Of a stretch of DNA of 64,000 bases, positions 8,327 through 17,717 are shown piece after piece. The notes below the pieces were generated by a model that made no database searches, was not told the DNA's origin, and was given only the letters and a program-made list of their open reading frames with translations. The DNA comes from Rhodanobacter sp. B05 (GTDB lineage Bacteria > Pseudomonadota > Gammaproteobacteria > Xanthomonadales > Rhodanobacteraceae), in contig NZ_MUNU01000017.1 in NCBI RefSeq assembly GCF_002001085.1, positions 62,001 through 126,000 on the forward strand, written 5' to 3'. The position numbers were made by a program, and so were the translations under genes. The stretch's first letter is position 1, and the number at the start of each line of letters is the position of its first letter.

Positions 8327-10435
8327 TCAGGAATCGACTCCGTCCGTTTGCGTCGTCGCGGTATCGGCCGATGGTTGCCCGAACATCTGCTCGAGACCCC
8401 GTCGCAAGCCGGTGCGCGGCTCCCAGCCCAGCGCGCCGCGCGCGGCGCTGATGTCGAAGTTGGCCAGCGGGCGCAGCGAACGTACCCGGTAGCGGGTCAG
8501 CGGCACGCCGCGATGGAGCAGCTTGCCCAACAGCTCCACGCCGCTGGCGAGCAGCATGAACACGCCGGTCGGCACGCGCAGCAGCTTCAGCTCGGCGCCC
8601 AGTTTGCCCTTCACCTTCGCCAGGTAGTCGCCCTGGGTGACCACTTGTGGATCGACCAGGTTGAAGATCCGGCCCGTCGCTGCCGGCGCTTCGGCGGCCA
8701 GCAGCAGGCCGTCGACGACGTCGTCGACGTAGACGAGCGGCAGCGTCTGCTGTGCCGAACCGACCGCGATCCAGCGCCCGGCCAGCGCCAGCGTGCCGTT
8801 GGGGGTGACGCGCTCGGCCCCCGGCCCCACGATCTGGCCGGGACGCAGGATTACTGCCGGCAGCGCGCGGTCGCGGATCGCGTCGGTCACTATGCCCTCG
8901 GCAGTCAACTTGGTCTGGGTGTAGGCGCCGCGTCGCTCGGGCCAGGGCTCGAACGATGAGTTCTCGGTGATCGCCACCGCCGGATCACGGCCGGCGTGGT
9001 CAAGCACGCTGAGCGAGCTGACGTAGACCAGCCGCGCGACGGCATGCTTGAGGCAGGCCTCGACGACATTGCGCGTGCCCCAGACCGTGCCCGCCTCGAA
9101 GTCGCCCGGGCCGCCACGCATCGCTGCGCCGACGTGGTAGACAATGCGGGCGCCGTCGACCGCATGGTCGACGATGTTCGGATCGCCGAGGTCGCCCACG
9201 ACGACCTGCATGCCGGGGGTCTGCGCAGCGACCGGATCGGCGCGGCGAACCAGGATGCGCACCGACTGCCCGCGCGCGCGCAGGGCGGCGACCACGGCGC
9301 GACCGAGGAAACCCGCCGCGCCCGTCACCAGTGCATCGACGGGTGCCAGCGGCGTGATGCGCGCGGCCAGCTCGTCGCGGCGTTCCCGATCCGCCTGCGC
9401 GCACACCGCTTCCATCAGGGCCACCGGCCGGCGGCCGTCCTCGGCGCTGATCGGCGGCGCCGAACCTTCGTGCAAGGCGCGCGCAAAGGCTTGCGCACCA
9501 TGCTGGATGCCGGGCGAGGGCCGCAGCCGGCCGGTCGCGAAGCGCAGCACGTTCCACGGCACGCGAACAACATCACGCAAGGCGTTGGTGAACGCGTTCA
9601 GCACGATGCCGATGAACTTCGGACCGGGCAGGACGCGCTTGATCCGGCAGATCTGCAGGAAACGATCGGCCTCGATGACGCCGCGGGTGCCCTGCACGAT
9701 GATCCGGTTCTGCATCGGGCGGACATTCCACGACAGCAGCAGCCGTCCGATGCCGTCGGCGCATTGCGCCCGGGCGTCCCATTCGTCGAATTTCAGATTG
9801 GTGATGCGGCTGCTGGCGCGATAGTGGACATCGAGCCGATCGATCGGCCCCAGGAACGATTCGAGCACGTACAGCCCGTGCACGCCGAGGTCGCGAAACG
9901 GATACGAGCCCTGCCTGACCATGCCGGGCAGGGGGCCGCCCGCGTACGGCGGGTAATCGGAGCTGCGCAGCACGTCGAAGGCCAGCACGTCGCCGATCCT
10001 GCCGGCCTTCGTCCATGCCAGCGCCTGCATGATCACCGGGTCGAAATGATCGGAGTGGTCGACCGACAATTGCAGACCTTTTTCGCGGGCCTTGGCGATC
10101 ATGGCGTCGCACTCGGCGACCGAGTCGGCCATCGGCTTCTCGACGAAGACGTGGCAACCCATGTCGAGCGCCTGCAGCGTCAGGGCGGCGTGGCTGGAGG
10201 GCGGCGTCAGCACATACACGGCATGCGGTTGCCGGGTGCCGAGTTCGGCGAGGTCGGCGGTGACGAAGCCGATGTCGAAGGTTTTCGCCAATGCCTGCGC
10301 GGCCTTGGTGTCGAGGTCGCAGATGCCGACGAGCTCGACGAAATCGAGTCGGCGCAAGGCGGCGATGTGATAGCGCGCCACGTAGCCGGCGCCCACGATG
10401 GCAATGCGCAGCTTCCCTTCGATTCCCGCGTTCAT
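8327..10435 (-). CDS. Gfo/Idh/MocA oxidoreductase fused to an NAD-dependent epimerase/dehydratase
   Basis: 702 residues with two complete Rossmann enzymes. Residues about 7-350 are a Gfo/Idh/MocA dehydrogenase: NAD loop IVGAGYVARYH, catalytic-lysine motif VEKPMADS (EKP at 99-101), then the beta-sheet substrate domain. Residues about 368-702 are an extended SDR epimerase/3-beta-HSD-like domain with VTGAAGFLGRAV and the catalytic Y-x3-K in AYTQTKLTAEG. Such pairs usually act in sequence on nucleotide sugars or sugar acids; the fusion suggests channelled synthesis of a modified sugar. ATG 10435 has AGGGG 6 nt upstream; a GTG 21 nt earlier is less well placed. It lies downstream of a glycosyltransferase gene on the same strand, 25 nt apart. 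Confidence 0.85.
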   Translation of the reverse strand: MNAGIEGKLRIAIVGAGYVARYHIAALRRLDFVELVGICDLDTKAAQALAKTFDIGFVTADLAELGTRQPHAVYVLTPPSSHAALTLQALDMGCHVFVEKPMADSVAECDAMIAKAREKGLQLSVDHSDHFDPVIMQALAWTKAGRIGDVLAFDVLRSSDYPPYAGGPLPGMVRQGSYPFRDLGVHGLYVLESFLGPIDRLDVHYRASSRITNLKFDEWDARAQCADGIGRLLLSWNVRPMQNRIIVQGTRGVIEADRFLQICRIKRVLPGPKFIGIVLNAFTNALRDVVRVPWNVLRFATGRLRPSPGIQHGAQAFARALHEGSAPPISAEDGRRPVALMEAVCAQADRERRDELAARITPLAPVDALVTGAAGFLGRAVVAALRARGQSVRILVRRADPVAAQTPGMQVVVGDLGDPNIVDHAVDGARIVYHVGAAMRGGPGDFEAGTVWGTRNVVEACLKHAVARLVYVSSLSVLDHAGRDPAVAITENSSFEPWPERRGAYTQTKLTAEGIVTDAIRDRALPAVILRPGQIVGPGAERVTPNGTLALAGRWIAVGSAQQTLPLVYVDDVVDGLLLAAEAPAATGRIFNLVDPQVVTQGDYLAKVKGKLGAELKLLRVPTGVFMLLASGVELLGKLLHRGVPLTRYRVRSLRPLANFDISAARGALGWEPRTGLRRGLEQMFGQPSADTATTQTDGVDS

Positions 10436-10460
10436 CCTGTCCCCTGTGGTTTCCACTGAT

Positions 10461-11624
10461 TCATGCCTGCTGTCGTTCCAGCGCTGATGATACTTCGCGC
10501 AGTACCTCGTCGACCCGGTTGTCCCAGGTCTGGTCGGCCACGGTGGCCATGCGTTCGCTCGCCGCGGCGGCCGAATCGCTGTTCAAGGCGTGCTCCAGGC
10601 CGAGCAGGAACGCCTCGCGGTTCTCCGCGATCGTGATCCAGCGCGAGAACTTGTTGATCTCGGGCTGGCTCACGCTGACCACCGGCTTGCCGGTCGCCAG
10701 ATACTCGCGCAGCTTCAGCGGATTGGCGTTCTCGACCTGGCGGTTGTGGCGGTAGGGGATGATCGCGACGTCGAACGCCTTGGCCCAGCCCGGCAGATCC
10801 ACGTAGGGTTGCGCGCCGACCAGCCGGACGTTGTCCAGCGCGCGCAGGCGGGACACGTCGACCGCGGCGTGGCCCACCAGCAGGAACGTCCACTGCGGGC
10901 GCTCCCGCGCCAGCCATTCGATCAACTCCAGGTCGATCCATTCGTGGATCGAGCCGAAGTAGCCCACCACCGGATGTGGCAGGTTTTGCGCCGCGGCGGG
11001 AACCGGCGTCGCCGGATCGTGCGCCTGGCCGAACAGCGCCACGTCCACGCCGTGCGGCGAGAACTTCGCGCCGGGGTGGATCGCCTGCTTGGCGGCAAGC
11101 AGGGCCGGCGGCGCCACGAACACCAGATCGGCGCGCCGGGTCAGTTCGAGGTCGCGGGAGGCGATCAGCTCGGTGTCGACGCCGGGATGGGCGGCGTAGT
11201 CGTCGATGCAGTAGTAGACGCACAATCGCTCGCCCAGTTGCTGCGCCAGGAACCCGGGATGCGGCACCGCGAACCAGGAGATCGGCTTCGCCCCCTGCAG
11301 CACGCGCATGCCGCGGCGCACCGCCCAGCGACCGAAGGCCTTGTTGAGCCACTCGACGCCCGGCACCCGGCGAAATGGCAATTGCGGCACGGTGCAATGC
11401 CAGAGGTTGGGCCTGACCGGCACCGGCGCGCGCAGCGCCGCGCGCAATTTGCGCAAGGCGCGGCGCAGGTCACGGCCGCTGGCCTGTGGCGCGCGCAGGC
11501 CGGGCGAGTCGACATACAGCAGGGGTGCGGCATGCGCCAGGCGTTCGGCCACGTGATGGCTGCTGGTGCGGTTTTCCGCATACCAGTCGTTGCCGAAATA
11601 AACCACGCCGTATCCTTTCAGCAC
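10461..11624 (-). CDS. Glycosyltransferase, GT4/GT-B type
   Basis: 387 residues from a GTG at 11624, which has GGGGG about 5 nt upstream and gives VLKGYGVVYFGNDWYAENRT. The frame runs open to 11765, but that extension lacks family character. The N-lobe has YVDSPGLR and YYCIDDYAAHPG; the middle has FSPHGVD and VVGYFGSIHEWIDLELIEWL; the C-lobe has PLKLREYLATGKPVVS, typical of GT4 members in EPS loci (E-Y-L-A-x-G-K-P). It is the first gene of a two-gene minus-strand unit, divergent from the deacetylase gene at 11886, so 11625-11885 probably holds promoters for both directions, although no strong -35/-10 pair stands out. Confidence 0.82.
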   Translation of the reverse strand: MLKGYGVVYFGNDWYAENRTSSHHVAERLAHAAPLLYVDSPGLRAPQASGRDLRRALRKLRAALRAPVPVRPNLWHCTVPQLPFRRVPGVEWLNKAFGRWAVRRGMRVLQGAKPISWFAVPHPGFLAQQLGERLCVYYCIDDYAAHPGVDTELIASRDLELTRRADLVFVAPPALLAAKQAIHPGAKFSPHGVDVALFGQAHDPATPVPAAAQNLPHPVVGYFGSIHEWIDLELIEWLARERPQWTFLLVGHAAVDVSRLRALDNVRLVGAQPYVDLPGWAKAFDVAIIPYRHNRQVENANPLKLREYLATGKPVVSVSQPEINKFSRWITIAENREAFLLGLEHALNSDSAAAASERMATVADQTWDNRVDEVLREVSSALERQQA

Positions 11625-11885
11625 GAATCCCCCGCCGAATCGTGGCGCCGGAGCGCAAACCAAAGGTTCATGACCGACCTGTTGCCACCAGGCTTGGCCG
11701 GCCCGAGCGGTTGCCGACGTGCGAGAATCCCACGTCGGGGAACCGAATGAAGATATTCTTTGCATTCACCATCGGGTGGCGGCAGAACAGCTACCAAGCC
11801 ACCGACGACAAGGACGAATTATGCCTGCAAGTAAGGGTCTCTGCCGATTCCGGCGCGGCTTGCCCGGAACCGACGGTGGGTCGAG

Positions 11886-12518
11886 ATGATTGGCTGGTTG
11901 AAGCGCACGCGATTGCTGCACTGGTTGCCCGACGCCGTGGTGCTCGCCGCCATGCCCCGCGGTGCCCGGAGCCTGTACCTGACCTTCGACGATGGCCCCG
12001 ACCCGCATTACACGCCGGCCCTGCTGGATCTGTTGCGGCAACACCAGGTGCGCGCCACGTTCTTCCTGATCGGTGCCAAGGTCGAGGGCCACCCGCAACT
12101 GGTGCAGCGCATGCTTGCCGAAGGGCATCGCCTGGGCAATCACTCCTACAGCCATCCGAACTTCAATAGCTTGTCGCTGGCCGGCAAGATGACGGAGATC
12201 GATCGCACCGATCGGTTGCTGGAGGGCTTCGACGGCATCCGGCATCACGGCGTGCGACCGCCGAGCGGGGCGTTCTCGGTGGCGCTCACGCTGCATCTCG
12301 CGCGCCAGCGGCGCCGGCTGATGTACTGGTCGTACGACAGCCTCGACTATCAGCATCGACCGCCGGAGGAACTGGTGCAGCGCATGCGCGTGGAACCGCC
12401 ACGCGCCGGCGACATCGTGCTGATGCACGACGACAGCGATTGCTGCACCCGCATGCTGGAGATCCTGCTGCCCGAGTGGCGAGCGGCCGGCCTTCGTTTC
12501 GATGCCTTGCCGACGTGA
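11886..12518 (+). CDS. Polysaccharide deacetylase (NodB/CE4)
   Basis: 210 residues, a minimal CE4 domain. The metal and catalytic motifs are complete: TFDDGPD with Asp35/Asp36, NHSYSHPN with His86 and His90, RPPSG, YWSYDSLDY, and LMHDD near the C-terminus (motif 5). It removes N- or O-acetyl groups from sugars. There is no signal peptide or clear N-terminal anchor, so it may act on cytoplasmic lipid-linked intermediates, as in XrtA-type loci. It is the first gene of the second plus-strand EPS run, 58 nt before the 395-residue unknown. Confidence 0.9.
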   Translation: MIGWLKRTRLLHWLPDAVVLAAMPRGARSLYLTFDDGPDPHYTPALLDLLRQHQVRATFFLIGAKVEGHPQLVQRMLAEGHRLGNHSYSHPNFNSLSLAGKMTEIDRTDRLLEGFDGIRHHGVRPPSGAFSVALTLHLARQRRRLMYWSYDSLDYQHRPPEELVQRMRVEPPRAGDIVLMHDDSDCCTRMLEILLPEWRAAGLRFDALPT

Positions 12519-12576
12519 GGCGGATGCCGGGAGCGGTCGCCATCAACGTACAGCCATCTTTTGACGGAGCCTGCGA

Positions 12577-13764
12577 ATGACCGGCCAGATCGGGATTGTC
12601 CTGCTGCTGCTCGCCCTGCTTGGCGTCGCCGCCATCACCGTGGCGATCCGCGCCCGCAACATGCAGTACTGGCTCGGCGGCTATCTGCGCCGCCGGCGGC
12701 CGCCGGCGGTCGACGGGCCGATCCACGTGATGTTCTGTTTCGTCGATCACTTCGAGCCGGCCTGGGGCAAGGTCGACCTGGCCACCCAGCGCGCCCGCGT
12801 CGATCGCTGGTGCCGCGACTATCGGGTACTGGCTTCGGCGCACCGGGACGCCGATGGTCGGCCGCCGCAGCACACGTTCTTCTATCCCGAAGAGGAATAC
12901 CTGGAGGAGCACCTCGACAAGATCGCCGCGCTGTGCGCCGAGGGCTATGGCGAGATCGAGATCCACCTGCATCACGACGATGATACCGAAGACAACTTCA
13001 AGGCCACGATCAGCCGCTTCAACGCCTTGCTGCACGAGCGCCACGGCGCCCTGCCGCGCGACCCGGTCACGGGGCAGCTGCGTTTCGGCTTCATCCACGG
13101 CAACTGGAGCCTGGACAATTCGCGCGCGGACGGTCGCTGGTGCGGCATCAACAACGAGTTGATCCTGCTGCGCGAGCTGGGCTGCTACGCCGACTTCACC
13201 CTGCCGTCGGCACCCAGCGACACGCAGACGCGGATGAGCAACGCGATCTACTACGCCACCGATGATCCGCTGCGGCCCAAGTCCCACGACAGCGGCGTGC
13301 CCGTGCGCGTGGGCGGCATGGCCAGCGGCGACCTGATGATCGTGCAGGGGCCGCTCGGGCTGAACTGGCGCGAACGCAAGTTCGGCGTGATGCCGCGGAT
13401 CGAGAATGCCGACGTGCGCCGGGGCTGCCCGCCGACGCCGGAGCGGGTGGATGCGTGGGTGCGCACCGGCATCCACGTCGAGGGGCGGCCGGAGTGGGTG
13501 TTCGTCAAGGTGCATACCCACGGCACCCAGGAGCGCGACATGGATACCTTGCTCGGTGACGCGGCGCGGCGCATGCACGAGCACCTGGAACGCGGCTACA
13601 ACGATGGCGTGCGCCACGTGTTGCACTATGTGACGGCTCGCGAGATGTACAACATCATCAAGGCGGCCGAGGCGGGGCGTGACGGCGATCCCGATGCGTT
13701 TCGCGATTTCCTGTTGCCGCCGCCGCACAGCAAGCGTGAAGGAGCGCGGCGGCAGGACGGCTGA
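12577..13764 (+). CDS. Unknown membrane-anchored protein with deacetylase/glycosidase-like metal motifs
   Basis: 395 residues. Residues about 4-24 form one transmembrane helix, followed by a soluble domain. Recurrent His/Asp clusters fall at strand-like positions: FCFVDHFEPAWG, HTFFYPEEEY, EIHLHHDDDT, GFIHGNWSLDN and VFVKVHTHG. This spacing resembles the (beta/alpha) barrel of NodB-like deacetylases and GH38/57-type enzymes but lacks the canonical TFDDGP and HSxxHP strings. I do not recognise a named family; a divergent metal-dependent carbohydrate enzyme is inferred. The start ATG has GGAG about 10 nt upstream. It sits between a true NodB enzyme and a methyltransferase. Confidence 0.75.
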   Translation: MTGQIGIVLLLLALLGVAAITVAIRARNMQYWLGGYLRRRRPPAVDGPIHVMFCFVDHFEPAWGKVDLATQRARVDRWCRDYRVLASAHRDADGRPPQHTFFYPEEEYLEEHLDKIAALCAEGYGEIEIHLHHDDDTEDNFKATISRFNALLHERHGALPRDPVTGQLRFGFIHGNWSLDNSRADGRWCGINNELILLRELGCYADFTLPSAPSDTQTRMSNAIYYATDDPLRPKSHDSGVPVRVGGMASGDLMIVQGPLGLNWRERKFGVMPRIENADVRRGCPPTPERVDAWVRTGIHVEGRPEWVFVKVHTHGTQERDMDTLLGDAARRMHEHLERGYNDGVRHVLHYVTAREMYNIIKAAEAGRDGDPDAFRDFLLPPPHSKREGARRQDG

Positions 13765-13899
13765 TCCGGCGACAAGTCGAAGGTATGCTCTTTGTGCCTG
13801 CAACCCCGGTGGTCGATCCGTGCTTGCTCTGGTCGGCCGCCATCCACCCCGCCACGTAGTGGCCGGACACCGTCTTCATCCTGCAGAGGGTTGAAACAC

Positions 13900-14841
13900 A
13901 TGGACTGGCGTGCGAAAGGGCTGCTGCAAAAAGTACTCGGCTCCGTACCGGGGGGGGATTCGATCCATTACCAGCTCCAGCGGAAATTCGGCGGGCTGCG
14001 CAATTTCGATCGCGAGTTCGACATCAAGGTCGACGACTGGCGGCTGATGGCCAACCAGTTGCGGGAGGTCGGTGTGCCGATGGTGGGCGCGCGGCTGTTC
14101 GAAATCGGCAGCGGTTGGTATCCGACTTTTCCGCTGAGCTGTTTCCTGGCGGGCGCGCAGCGCGTCGTCACCGTCGACCTCAGCCGGCATCAGAGGTCGG
14201 AGTTGGTCCGCGCCTGCGCCCTCGGCCTCGGCCGGCATACGGCCTTGATCGCCGACATGGCCGGCGTGTCCGAGGCCGAGGTCTGCCGGCGCCAGCAACA
14301 ACTGGTCGGCAGCCTGGCTCGCTCGGCTGACCTCGGTGTTGCCACTGAGGGCGTGGTGGTTTACCAGGCGCCGGCAGACGCGGCCGGCACGGATTTGCCG
14401 CCAGATCAAATCGACTGCGTGTTTTCCAACAGTGTGCTGGAGCATGTGGCGCCGGCAGCGATCGACGGCATTTTCCGCGAAGCCATGCGCATGCTCCGGC
14501 CGGGCGGGATCATGTTCCACTCGGTCAATTGCGGCGATCACTATGCCTATGTCGACCGCCAGATCACGCAGCTCAACTATTTGCAGTATTCGGATGCGCA
14601 GTGGAAGCGCTGGGACAACGCCTTCCTGTACCAGAACCGGCTGCGCGCCGATGCCTTCATCGAGTATGCCGAAGCGGCCGGTTTCCAGATCGTGACCCGC
14701 GTGACTTCACCTCCGGCCAAGCGTCTGCGCGAGCTGGCCGCGCTGAAAGTTGCTCCACAGTTCGCCCGGGTACCTCCGGAACGCCTGTGCATTACCTCGA
14801 TCGACTTCATCGCGCGCAAGCCGGTTGCCGGCCCCGCCTGA
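13900..14841 (+). CDS. Class I SAM-dependent methyltransferase
   Basis: 313 residues. The SAM-binding motif I is LFEIGSGWYPTFPLS (E-x-G-x-G), motif II is VVTVDLS, and motif IV/post-I is CVFSNSVLEHVAPAAIDGIFREAMRMLRPGG, the classic S-x-L-E-H-V and L-R-P-G-G pair. ATG 13900 has AGAGGG 9 nt ahead; the upstream open extension from 13792 has no family character. It probably methylates a sugar hydroxyl or acid in the EPS repeat; the substrate is unknown. It is separated from the next gene by about 600 bases without a clear gene. Confidence 0.88.
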   Translation: MDWRAKGLLQKVLGSVPGGDSIHYQLQRKFGGLRNFDREFDIKVDDWRLMANQLREVGVPMVGARLFEIGSGWYPTFPLSCFLAGAQRVVTVDLSRHQRSELVRACALGLGRHTALIADMAGVSEAEVCRRQQQLVGSLARSADLGVATEGVVVYQAPADAAGTDLPPDQIDCVFSNSVLEHVAPAAIDGIFREAMRMLRPGGIMFHSVNCGDHYAYVDRQITQLNYLQYSDAQWKRWDNAFLYQNRLRADAFIEYAEAAGFQIVTRVTSPPAKRLRELAALKVAPQFARVPPERLCITSIDFIARKPVAGPA

Positions 14842-15447
14842 CGGCTGGTGCCATGGTCTGCCGGGCGATGCCTGTCCACGACGCGGTAGCCGGGCTGGCG
14901 TGAGGCCTGGTCAGTGCGAAAGCCGATCCATCGCGGCCGCTGACCTGCTCAAGGCCGTGCTGCGCGGGGAAGTAGAAGTCGATGGCGGCCCCAAGCAACC
15001 CACCGGCCCGGCATGAGTAGATGCGGGTGCATTCCAGCACCAATGTCGAGCGGCGGCTGGAATGGATGTTGGTCAGGCGTATGCCAGCGGCATCCAAACG
15101 TGGGACATGGACGCCTTGCCCGGAGGGTCCGCGGATGTCATGTATGCCTACCTTGAAAGCGCTTACAATGGCGGCGGCTGCTTCATGGTGCATGACCCGA
15201 CCATGGAATGGCCCACAACCTCATTGAGGCGGCTGATGCGAGCAGGCGGGCGGGCGACTCCGGTGCGTTTCGTGATTGTCCGTTACTGCACCCGGGCAGT
15301 GCCCGGTTCGATACTCGCGCCACCGCCGACAGCTCGTCAGGCGCGCCTGATCCCGACGGAGCGGGAATCGGGGGGTGGCGCCGGCTGGACCAGCGAGGCA
15401 ACCAGGGGCACGTGCTGGCCGCTTGACTCAGGAGTCGTCAACAATTC
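14842..15447. other. 606-bp gap, possibly a decayed gene
   Basis: No frame here has both a credible start and family character. A minus-strand frame (14807-15193) and a plus-strand frame (15062-15460) look more protein-like than usual shadows, with mixed hydrophobic stretches, but neither has a good ribosome site and I recognise neither. Both could be remnants of an EPS gene lost in this locus. AGGAG at about 15430 probably serves the following glycosyltransferase. Confidence 0.4.
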
Positions 15448-16509
15448 ATGGCACTGGTGAGCGTCGTCATACCCACCTTCAATCGGGCCTACTGTCTGGC
15501 ACGGACGCTGGATAGCGTGCTCGCGCAGACGCATGCCGATCTCGAGGCCCTGGTGATCGATGACGGATCCACGGACGGGACCCGTGAACTCATCCAGGCC
15601 CGCTACGCCGCCGAGCCACGGGTCAGGTATATCCAGCAGGAGAACCGCGGCGTGGCCGCGGCGCGCAACCACGGCATCCGGATGGCTCGAGGCGATTTCG
15701 TGGCGCTGCTCGATTCGGATGATATCTGGCAGCCGTGGAAGATCGAGCTGCAACTGCGTTGCATGCAACAGTACCCTGAACTCGGCATGGTCTGGACCGA
15801 CATGGAGGCGATCGACCCGTCGGGTCATGTGTTCAATCGCGCCTATATCCGCACCATGTACAGCGCCTATGCCCTGTTCCCCGAGGTCGAGCTGTTCCCG
15901 GACTCCGTGCCGCTGCATTCGTTCGCACCGTCGATGGCGGGCATCGTTGGCGATGCGTCGCTGCGGATGGGCATGATCTTCTCGCAGATGATCATGGGCA
16001 ATCTGGTACACACCTCCACGGTGTTGATCCGTCGCGAGCGGCTGGCGAAGGTCAAGGCGTTCGACGAAACGCTACGCTATTCCGGTGAAGACTATGATTT
16101 TCACCTCAGAACCTGCCGGTTCGGGCCGGTGGGCTTTGTCGACTTGCCGGCCATCCAGTACCAGCGCGGCATGCCCGACCGGTTGACCCGCTCCGAGTAC
16201 CGCATCCATACCGCCACCAATTTCCTCAGGACGATCGCGCCGTTGATCGAGTCGGCGCGCGCCGAAATCCACCTGCCTCGACGGATGATCCATGGTGCCC
16301 TGGCCGATGCCCACGAATGGATCGGTGAACTGCAATTCGAGGCAAACGACGTAGCCGCTGCCCGGTTTCATCTCCTTTCAAGCATTCGTCATCGGTGGTT
16401 TCAGCGGCGCGCCTGGCAGCTGTTTCTGTGCTGCTACCTGCCTGCGGCGCTGCGCGGCTGGCTGCGGAAACACCGTCGACATCTGCGTCGGCCGGTGCCA
16501 TCACCATGA
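15448..16509 (+). CDS. GT2 family glycosyltransferase
   Basis: 353 residues with a GT-A fold: VSVVIPTFNRA at the N-terminus, VIDDGSTDGT, VAAARNHGIRMARGDFVALLDSDD with the D-x-D donor/metal motif, and SGEDYDFHLR at the likely catalytic-base position (E-D). The C-terminus carries a basic amphipathic tail (residues about 320-353), suggesting membrane association. It transfers a sugar to the growing lipid-linked repeat. The stop overlaps the ATG of the acyltransferase gene (16506-16509). Confidence 0.9.
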   Translation: MALVSVVIPTFNRAYCLARTLDSVLAQTHADLEALVIDDGSTDGTRELIQARYAAEPRVRYIQQENRGVAAARNHGIRMARGDFVALLDSDDIWQPWKIELQLRCMQQYPELGMVWTDMEAIDPSGHVFNRAYIRTMYSAYALFPEVELFPDSVPLHSFAPSMAGIVGDASLRMGMIFSQMIMGNLVHTSTVLIRRERLAKVKAFDETLRYSGEDYDFHLRTCRFGPVGFVDLPAIQYQRGMPDRLTRSEYRIHTATNFLRTIAPLIESARAEIHLPRRMIHGALADAHEWIGELQFEANDVAAARFHLLSSIRHRWFQRRAWQLFLCCYLPAALRGWLRKHRRHLRRPVPSP

Positions 16510-17717
16510 GGCTTGGCCATGGGGCTCACGACGCTTCCGAGACGGTCGAGGGGAGCCGTCCGGACGAAGCCCCGCTCACGAAACGCATCATCGACGATGT
16601 GCGCGAGTGGGATGCCATCCGCGCCGACTGGGATCGCCTGTACCAGACGAGCCCAACCGCCTCGACGCCGCTTGATTTTGTCTGGTTGCGCAAGTGGTGG
16701 GAGGTCTACGGGCCCGTCTACGGAAGGGGCGGCTTGCGCATCATCAGCTTGTGGCGCGGGTCCCGTCTGGTGGGGGTTCTTCCCTTGTACCTCGATGTCG
16801 GGCGCGGTACATCGTTCGGTGTCCGTTGCCTTCGATTCATCTCGACCGGGGAGGCGGAGTACGAGGAGACCTGCCCGGATTACCTGAACCTGCTGCACCT
16901 GCCCGACGAGGGGGACGCATGCGCCCAGGCGGCGTGGGCGGCGGTGGCCGCCATGCAGTGGGATACGCTGGAGCTGCTGGATCTTCCGGACGACACGCCC
17001 TTGCTGCGCGCGCGCGGGGCGTTTCCCCACGACGCCGGTTTGCAGGTTCTTTCGCGCGGCGCCTGCCCGATTGCCTTCATCGGAGACGGCTTTGAGGCCT
17101 ACCTGGCGCGATTGTCGTCAAAGAGTCGCATGCGTGCCCGCCAGGAGGTTCGCAAGGTCGAACGTTCCGGTGCACTGTTCGAACTGGCGAGCGCGGCGGA
17201 TGCCGAGCAGTACTTCGATGATCTGATTCGCCTTCATCAGGAGCGCTGGACCGCCGAGGGGCGGCCGGGTTGTTTCGCCGCACCACGGTTCACCGAGTTT
17301 CATCGTGGCCTCGTGCGCGAGTGGGTCGCAAGCGGACGCGTGATTCTGGCCCGCCTGTCGCATCGTGCCAGCACTTTCGTGGTTCTCTATGGATTTGTGA
17401 CAGGCCCGAAGTTCGACCTCTATCAGTTGGGGGTGGCGTCCGACGAGCGCGCGATCATCCACAGCCCCGGCATGGCGACGAACCTGCTGTTGATGGCGCA
17501 ACTGGCCGAACGAGGGATGGATCAGTACGACTTTCTGCGTGGAACCAGCACCTTCAAGAAGTCGCTGACGACGGAACAACGTGCCCTGATTTGCCTGGCA
17601 TGCGGGAGACCGACGGCACGCGCGGCGCTCGGTGAGGCGAGGCGTCTGCTGGCGCGGGCCGGCAGGAAAGTTGCCCAGCTGGTTTCGCGTGCTGTATCGC
17701 CATGGCATTCCCCATGA
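16506..17717 (+). CDS. CelD/BcsL (FemAB-like GNAT) acyltransferase
   Basis: 403 residues. The N-terminal half matches the CelD/FemAB-like layout (DWDRLYQTSPTASTPLDFVWLRKWWEVYG, then LVGVLPLYL), and the C-terminal GNAT-like half includes SKSRMRARQEVRKVER, YGFVTGPKFDLYQLGV and GMDQYDFLRGTSTFKK. Proteins of this type sit in cellulose and XrtA-type EPS loci (compare TIGR03019) and are thought to transfer acyl or aminoacyl groups to sugar amines. The 5' extension of the frame is a shadow of the GT2 gene. With a glycine-type adenylation/carrier protein in the same locus, it is the best candidate for the aminoacyl-transfer step; that link is inference. Confidence 0.85.
   Translation: MRLGHGAHDASETVEGSRPDEAPLTKRIIDDVREWDAIRADWDRLYQTSPTASTPLDFVWLRKWWEVYGPVYGRGGLRIISLWRGSRLVGVLPLYLDVGRGTSFGVRCLRFISTGEAEYEETCPDYLNLLHLPDEGDACAQAAWAAVAAMQWDTLELLDLPDDTPLLRARGAFPHDAGLQVLSRGACPIAFIGDGFEAYLARLSSKSRMRARQEVRKVERSGALFELASAADAEQYFDDLIRLHQERWTAEGRPGCFAAPRFTEFHRGLVREWVASGRVILARLSHRASTFVVLYGFVTGPKFDLYQLGVASDERAIIHSPGMATNLLLMAQLAERGMDQYDFLRGTSTFKKSLTTEQRALICLACGRPTARAALGEARRLLARAGRKVAQLVSRAVSPWHSP

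Noticed and set aside
11747..11885. Plus-strand frame beginning MKIFFAFTIGWRQ upstream of the first deacetylase
   Set aside because: After about 30 residues it becomes an Arg/Pro-rich shadow of the deacetylase gene; no good ribosome site and no family character.
14807..15193. 128-codon minus-strand frame in the EPS gap
   Set aside because: Composition looks fairly normal, but there is no ribosome site, no motif and no recognised homology; kept only as part of the possible decayed region.
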